Below, one piece after another: positions 63,331-64,000 of a stretch of DNA of 64,000 nucleotides (positions within the stretch are counted from its first letter, which is position 1; each line of letters begins with the position of its first letter). Both the position numbers and the translations under genes were made by a program. This DNA comes from Phymatolithon calcareum (lineage: Eukaryota > Rhodophyta > Florideophyceae > Hapalidiales). The stretch is taken from positions 3,100,001 to 3,164,000 of the forward strand of contig OZ345355.1 in assembly GCA_977006965.1 (NCBI GenBank), given 5' to 3'. The notes below the pieces were generated by a model. It made no database searches. It had not been told where the DNA came from and saw only the letters and a program-made list of their open reading frames with translations.

Positions 63331-64000
63331 TTAAAGTCCCAAAACAGGAAGATCGAGTCGCTTATCATTGAATGGGCGATCAAGGGAATCAATGGTATCT
63401 TCACCACATCGTGGACACAGGTTTGCGTCTCCAGTGCGGACAATACCCACTTTAGAAACATTGCCATGTCCACAACTGAGCTTAGCATTCGAAGATCTAT
63501 TCTTTCCCCACTCCTTCGCCCGTGCAAGATCTTCGCGGAGCCTGTCAGTCGCTTGCAACGCGCTTTGCGCCTGCTCCTCGCTTTTCTGTGCCACGGAGCG
63601 ATGCTCGCGCAATTCAGCTGCGACCGCCGTCTTAACGCTCTCCGAAGCAACCTCAAAATTATCCATATTTTTCAGCACATCCTCCACATGCAATAAACCG
63701 CCACTGCGCGCAATAACCGCCACGGGATCCTCGCTTCGTCCCGCTACACGGCGCCACAATGCCTGCAACTTGCCGCGGGGGAGGGCTACCTCTGCCAGAG
63801 TTTTCTCCGCAAGCCCGACATCGATATCGAGTGCAAGTGAAACCGCTGCGTCGTGCAAACCGAGCAGGAGATATAGCGATAAACAAACCCTCTGGAAACG
63901 TGCGCTGAGACAAGCGCGCAGCACGTTCGCAAGAGTATTTGACAGATCCGGGGAGTGCGGGGGGTGTTAAACTTTCGCGGTGCGAGAATTTTAGCAAATG
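63331..64000 (-). pseudogene. VPS18: VPS18 C-terminal part, frameshifted, incomplete at edge (unit 4)
   Basis: The last 197 codons are open and end in CPRCGEDTIDSLDRPFNDKR, like unit 3. At about 63956-63963 there are two extra G compared with units 1 and 3 (GTGCGGGGGGTGTT), which shifts the frame in the segment KFHTPHSLDLS. The copy is therefore probably non-functional, though the rest lies outside the window. Confidence 0.75.

Larger units (their letters stand above)
62591..64000 (+). repeat. Segmental array unit 4, cut by window edge
   Basis: Begins with the same junction as unit 3 and continues into a VPS18 copy. The array therefore extends beyond this window. Confidence 0.8.

Noticed and set aside
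1-64000. CRISPR arrays, bacterial operons, phage or plasmid functions
   Set aside because: No short regularly spaced repeats. The genes are eukaryotic with spliceosomal introns and separate promoters, and the direct repeats present are transposon ends or microsatellites.
1-64000. tRNA, rRNA or snRNA genes
   Set aside because: I saw no cloverleaf with conserved A and B boxes and no rRNA core motifs on either strand, although a covariance-model scan would be more sensitive than reading by eye.

Overview
The window is nuclear DNA of a eukaryote, most likely an alga. The reasons are: genes with none or few short spliceosomal introns (73-130 nt, GT-AG); a cytosolic ribosomal protein eL6; a plastid-type CRT-like transporter with a transit-like leader; the HOPS/CORVET subunit Vps18; and a high load of LTR and non-LTR retrotransposons plus DNA transposons. 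The style fits a florideophyte red alga of the Chondrus type, but that assignment is inference.

Layout. Bases 1-5112 are a single-copy island: LINE-tail debris, eL6 (+, one intron) and a CRT-like transporter (-, four exons) facing each other tail to tail. The rest is a head-to-tail segmental array of three complete units and the start of a fourth: unit 1 about 5113-21960, unit 2 about 22320-47070, unit 3 about 47071-62590, unit 4 from 62591 past the edge. Each unit carries, in order: VPS18 (-), a 243-aa orphan (+), an SDR pseudogene (+), an intact-length SDR (+), a cluster of LINE remnants in both orientations, and a gene for a large multi-pass membrane protein with a glycosylated ectodomain (+). 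I recognise no family for the last.

The copies have decayed in different ways. VPS18 is intact only in unit 1. The membrane protein is intact in units 1 and 2 and has two early stops in unit 3. All three SDRs have His where the catalytic Tyr belongs; unit 2 has also lost the neighbouring Tyr, and unit 3 has lost a cofactor-binding Gly.

Because the units are alignable, each serves as the empty site for insertions in the others. This resolves a 6.2-kb Ty1/copia element with matching 370-bp LTRs (unit 2), a MULE deletion derivative (unit 2), a PIF/Harbinger-like element containing a hAT-like and a pogo-like element (unit 2), a piggyBac-like MITE (unit 2), two solo LTRs (units 3 and 4), a TIR element beside a 62-bp perfect palindrome (unit 1), and palindromic insertions. 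Units 1 and 3 keep exact coordinate register over about 4.8 kb with few differences, although their flanking VPS18 copies differ more. That pattern suggests recent gene conversion.

Most promising for novelty: the tandemly amplified membrane protein family with an internal three-helix duplication, the linked 243-aa orphan, and the His-for-Tyr SDRs. All coordinates and motifs were read by eye; no database search was possible.
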